NCBI GenBank assembly: GCA_016875155.1 | Contig: VGSD01000097.1 | Coordinates: forward strand, 1 to 8,522 | Direction of reading: 5' to 3' | DNA length: 8,522 nucleotides | Origin: Deltaproteobacteria bacterium | GTDB taxonomy: Bacteria; Desulfobacterota; BSN033; UBA1163 | In this document: positions 6,279-8,522 of the stretch, one piece after another | How positions within the stretch are numbered: the stretch's first letter is position 1 | How the letters are laid out: each line of letters begins with the position of its first letter | The notes under the pieces: model-generated | What the model was told of the DNA's origin: nothing | What the model saw: the letters and a program-made list of their open reading frames with translations, nothing else | Databases searched by the model: none | Translations under genes and position numbers: made by a program

Positions 6279-6356
6279 CGGGGCGTAGCGCAGCCTGGTT
6301 AGCGCGCCTGCCTTGGGAGCAGGAGGTCGGCCGTTCAAATCGGCTCGCCCCGACCA
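6279..6356 (+). tRNA. tRNA-Pro(UGG), CCA encoded
   Basis: A complete cloverleaf can be folded by hand. The 7-bp acceptor stem is CGGGGCG/CGCCCCG. The D arm is GCGC-AGCCTGGTTA-GCGC. The anticodon stem is CCTGC/GCAGG with loop CTTGGGA, giving anticodon TGG (Pro). The variable loop is AGGTC, and the T arm is GGCCG-TTCAAAT-CGGCT with one G-T pair. The discriminator is A, followed by a templated CCA, 78 nt in all. The C1-G72 pair is the usual bacterial tRNA-Pro identity feature. Its 3' end from the T-loop onward is duplicated 168 bp downstream. Confidence 0.97.
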
Positions 6357-6383
6357 TTCTTTTTAAAAACAAGTAATCAGTTA
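6335..6383 (+). repeat. tRNA-tail direct repeat, unit 1 (inside and after tRNA-Pro)
   Basis: The 49 bp starting in the T-loop of tRNA-Pro recur at 6503-6551 without gaps. Positions 6335-6357 (T-loop, T-stem, acceptor strand, CCA and one T) are identical over 23 bases, the next 14 match at 8, and AGTAATCAGTTA (6372-6383) is identical. Confidence 0.9.
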
Positions 6384-6401
6384 TCAGTCACCAGTGATCA
6401 G
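6374..6401 (+). repeat. Four tandem TNATCAG-type heptamers
   Basis: TAATCAG, TTATCAG, TCACCAG and TGATCAG follow one another directly. The second tRNA-tail copy keeps only the first of these (6542-6548). Short heptad arrays like this are known as spacer repeats in several bacterial groups; no function can be assigned here. Confidence 0.7.
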
Positions 6402-6402
6402 A

Positions 6403-6502
6403 TAGGCCGACCGACTGCGGGAGAGCAGGGGGGTGCCGTCGCGACGAATAAGGAGCGACTCTTGGCACGCCCGCGAGATGGTGAGCGGGCCGGACCGGCG
6501 CG
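6403..6502 (+). other. GC-rich hairpin-forming block between the tRNA-tail repeats (possible structured RNA)
   Basis: This stretch is much richer in G+C than the AT-rich sequence on both sides and has no usable reading frame. CTGC (6415-6418) and GCAG (6425-6428) form a small hairpin. GTGCC-GTCGC (6433-6442) pairs with GCGAC (6455-6459) and GGCAC (6464-6468), leaving a four-base bulge, and GGG/CCC pairs can extend it. GCCCGC (6469-6474) pairs with GCGGGC (6485-6490) across a ten-base loop, partly competing with that extension. CCGG repeats follow. The part at 6409-6438 resembles the 3' end of bacterial 5S rRNA. It may be a small RNA made by readthrough from tRNA-Pro, or a relic. Confidence 0.5.
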
Positions 6503-6551
6503 TCAAATCGGCTCGCCCCGACCATGTTTTCTAATAGCGAGTAATCAGTTA
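6503..6551 (+). repeat. tRNA-tail direct repeat, unit 2 (orphan tRNA-Pro 3' end)
   Basis: This is the second copy of the 49-bp unit: 23 identical bases (6503-6525) ending in CCAT, a 14-base spacer with 8 matches, then AGTAATCAGTTA. No tRNA body precedes it: no matching acceptor 5' strand, D arm or anticodon arm can be folded, so it is not a second functional tRNA gene. The unit spacing from copy 1 is exactly 168 bp. Confidence 0.88.
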
Positions 6552-6769
6552 GGCTTATCGTTTCTTATCTGTCTACAAAACCTATTTTCCAAAAATTAAC
6601 TAAATTACCTTCCACTTCCTTCCCATTAACAATGCATAAAATGTCAAAAGGTGGAAAAAATCGAACAATATTCCGGTAAAATAGAAAGAAATCCATACCT
6701 CTTCATATCTATATAAAGTCAAAAATTACTTATAGTTACAATTAGTTTGGCATGAAATATTCCAACCTG
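6552..6769 (+). other. AT-rich non-coding gap before the sensor kinase
   Basis: I see no gene, hairpin terminator or repeat here. The longest ATG-initiated frame noticed (6632-6679) has 15 codons and no ribosome binding site. The stretch presumably separates the tRNA transcript from the kinase promoter. Confidence 0.6.
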
Positions 6770-6798
6770 TTGAATCTGGTATGGTTTTTGCTCATAAT
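6770..6798 (+). promoter_or_regulatory. Predicted sigma70-type promoter of the histidine kinase gene
   Basis: TTGAAT (6770-6775, 4 of 6) and CATAAT (6793-6798, 5 of 6) are separated by 17 bases. Transcription would start at about 6805, two bases before the ATG at 6807. No Shine-Dalgarno sequence precedes that ATG, which fits a leaderless message. Confidence 0.45.
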
Positions 6799-6806
6799 CA
6801 CTTGCT

Positions 6807-8522
6807 ATGAAAGACAGGGATAGAAAAAGAATTATCATACTCCTTAGATGGGGAGCCATCATTGTTACCTCCTATCTCATCCTTCTCGGACGGGGGAAGG
6901 TGGCTGATCCGAATTTAAGCCATCTTCTTGTTCTGGGTTACATCCTTTCAAATATTGTTTTGATCTTCTTACCTATCCCGTGGTTTTCAAATCCGAAGTT
7001 TTTTTATCCATTGGTGATTGGAGATACGGGGATTATCTTGCTCGGAATGTACCTCTCAGAGAAGATGGTCACCGATTTCTATTTGGCCTTTTTCCTAATC
7101 ATCATCTTTGCATCAATGAGTCGAAATTTTAAGTTATTGATGTTTATCGGAGGCGCTACCGCCATCCTTTACGGGTTCCTTCTCTATTCCTGGGGCCTTT
7201 TGATTTCCAGAGAGGGCAGCAGCTATATCCTCCGCATTCCTTTTATCTTCATCATGACTACCTTCTATGGATATCTTGTTAATACATTAACTAAGGAGAA
7301 ACATCAGGAGTTGAGCATCTCGGAAGACAAATATCGAGGCCTCTTTGAGAATGCGAATGAAGGGATCCTCATTCTGAAAGATCCATCCTTACAAATAGCG
7401 GATGTGAATCGAGAAGCGGAGAAGGCTACCCATTATCATAAAGATGAACTGTTGGGGAGGAAAGCCAGCGATCTATTCAGTCCGGAGGTGGTTGAGAAGG
7501 CAAAGGTTTATTTAAATGAAGTCATTGAAAAAGGGGAGGGGAGGATCGACGCTCTCTCTTTAAGAAGAAAGGATGGAACTTTCTTTGAATCCGATATATC
7601 CATTAAAAGGATTGATTTGGGTGAAGAATCTTTCTTCCAGATGATCTTTAGAGATGTCACTGAAAAGAGGAAACTTGAAAGAAAGATCATTGAGAGCAAG
7701 AGAAACCTTGAGGCAATTTTCGACGGCATCGGGGACCAGCTTTCCATCCAGGCTCCTGATTTTGAGGTTCTTCGCGTCAATAAAGCCGTTATCGAAAGGC
7801 ATTCAACTACCTTCCAAAACTTGATCGGGAAAAAATGCTATGAAGCCTATTATCGAAAAACCTTTCCCTGTGAAGGTTGCCCCCTGTTGGTGACGATTGA
7901 GACAAAGCAACCGGCTTCTGCCATTCTTAAGTTTCCAGATGCAGAAAAGATTCAACAGGTATTTTCTTACCCGGTTTCAGACGAGAAAGGGAATCTTCTT
8001 TACCTTATTGAATATGTAAAAGATATTACCGAGGAACAAAGGCTCCAGGACCAACTGGTTCAATCGGAGAAACTGGCTGGAATAGGAATACTGGCTTCCG
8101 GGGTGGCGCACGAGATCAATAACCCATTGAGTGGGATTATTGGGATGGCTGAGATTGCTCTGGAGGAAGAGGACCCTTTCAAAAAGAAGGATTATCTCAC
8201 AGACATCTTGACTTGTGGCAAGAGGATTGCTGATATTGTCAATGGTTTGCGGTCCTATTCAAGGACTGCCAAGAAAGAGGAGTTGGGTGCAGTCGATCTT
8301 CAAGAGATTCTTGAAACTTCATTAAAGATGGTTCAACTGGCGACCAAATCAGCATTCGTGGATGTGATCAAAAAATATCAGCCCATTGAGAAGATTAAAG
8401 CCAATCCAGGTGAGATTCAACAGGTGTTCACCAATTTAATTACTAACGCCTTTCAGGCAATGAATGGGAAGGAAAACAAATTGACTCTCTCCAGCCGGTC
8501 GCTGAAAGATTTTGTTGAAATA
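6807..8522 (+). CDS. Membrane PAS-PAS sensor histidine kinase (partial at window edge)
   Basis: The frame is open from ATG 6807 to the last base (572 residues); an in-frame TAA at 6795 limits the start. Residues 9-160 contain about six hydrophobic helices, a membrane sensor or anchor. A first PAS domain follows at about 172-290 (KYRGLFENANEGILIL to IFRDVTEKRKLE). A second PAS-like domain lies at about 300-412 and carries GKKCYEAYYRKTFPCEGCPL, with Cys344, Cys355 and Cys358. The HisKA phosphoacceptor segment is at 421-450, with His435 in the H-box AHEINNPLSG, and the ATPase N-box at about 538-551 includes Asn543 and Asn547 (FTNLITNAFQAM). The G-boxes lie beyond the window, so catalytic completeness and any receiver domain cannot be judged. 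It would autophosphorylate His435 and pass phosphate to an unseen response regulator. The signal is unknown. Confidence 0.93.
   Translation, partial: MKDRDRKRIIILLRWGAIIVTSYLILLGRGKVADPNLSHLLVLGYILSNIVLIFLPIPWFSNPKFFYPLVIGDTGIILLGMYLSEKMVTDFYLAFFLIIIFASMSRNFKLLMFIGGATAILYGFLLYSWGLLISREGSSYILRIPFIFIMTTFYGYLVNTLTKEKHQELSISEDKYRGLFENANEGILILKDPSLQIADVNREAEKATHYHKDELLGRKASDLFSPEVVEKAKVYLNEVIEKGEGRIDALSLRRKDGTFFESDISIKRIDLGEESFFQMIFRDVTEKRKLERKIIESKRNLEAIFDGIGDQLSIQAPDFEVLRVNKAVIERHSTTFQNLIGKKCYEAYYRKTFPCEGCPLLVTIETKQPASAILKFPDAEKIQQVFSYPVSDEKGNLLYLIEYVKDITEEQRLQDQLVQSEKLAGIGILASGVAHEINNPLSGIIGMAEIALEEEDPFKKKDYLTDILTCGKRIADIVNGLRSYSRTAKKEELGAVDLQEILETSLKMVQLATKSAFVDVIKKYQPIEKIKANPGEIQQVFTNLITNAFQAMNGKENKLTLSSRSLKDFVEI

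Noticed and set aside
6427..6524. Second, long-variable-arm tRNA (selenocysteine-like) ending in the orphan CCA
   Set aside because: The GGGG run gives at best five of seven acceptor pairs, and no D arm or anticodon arm with a credible anticodon can be folded.
6335..6551. CRISPR-like repeat-spacer unit
   Set aside because: There are only two copies, with a 119-bp spacer and no cas genes; the repeat is a tRNA gene end.
6632..6679. Small plus-strand frame starting at ATG 6632
   Set aside because: It has only 15 codons, lysine-rich and of low complexity, with no ribosome binding site.
6748..6764. Sigma54-like promoter (TGGCAT followed by a distal C-rich part)
   Set aside because: The required GC ten bases after GG is absent; the sequence there is TC.
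7508..7802. Minus-strand frames of 80-90 codons
   Set aside because: They are antisense to the PAS domains of the histidine kinase, which is open and conserved in the plus frame.

Overview
The window (8,522 bases, moderate G+C) looks like chromosome of a Gram-negative, probably anaerobic or environmental bacterium of the Desulfobacterota / 'deltaproteobacterial' type. This rests on the rph-rdgB pair, a sensor kinase with a Cys-rich PAS domain of the kind common in that group, a MoxR ATPase beside a CoxE-like protein, and CCCTTT/AAAGGG palindromic repeats typical of such genomes. The assignment is an inference; no ribosomal marker is present.

Left part (minus strand, 1-1429): a MoxR-type AAA+ ATPase gene is read leftward from its own sigma70-like promoter into a CoxE-like VWA-family gene that leaves the window at base 1. 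The 145-bp gap between them holds copy A of a ~113-bp imperfect palindromic repeat. Centre-left (plus strand, 1486-4472): a DHA2-type 14-helix drug/metabolite exporter is followed two bases later by a Tat-exported alkaline phosphatase, with the phosphatase ribosome binding site inside the exporter's last codons. Centre-right (4500-6160): a good sigma70 promoter drives RNase PH (rph) and the XTP/dITP diphosphatase (rdgB). Copy B of the palindromic repeat lies in the ~190-nt leader of this operon, and a nested REP-like hairpin element lies just after rdgB.

Right part (6279-8522): a tRNA-Pro(UGG) gene is followed by 450 bp without a protein gene. Its T-loop-to-CCA end plus 26 following bases recurs exactly 168 bp downstream (43 of 49 positions identical). 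Between the copies sits a ~100-bp very GC-rich, hairpin-forming block. The arrangement recalls the tRNA-tail repeats downstream of E. coli tyrT, but could also be the scar of a lost integrated element. After an AT-rich gap, a membrane PAS-PAS histidine kinase begins and runs out of the window.

The genes form several unrelated units rather than one pathway. The most unusual material is non-coding: the tRNA-tail repeat with its structured block, the two-copy palindromic element placed in transcribed untranslated regions, and two genes whose predicted promoters place the transcription start almost on the ATG (candidate leaderless mRNAs).
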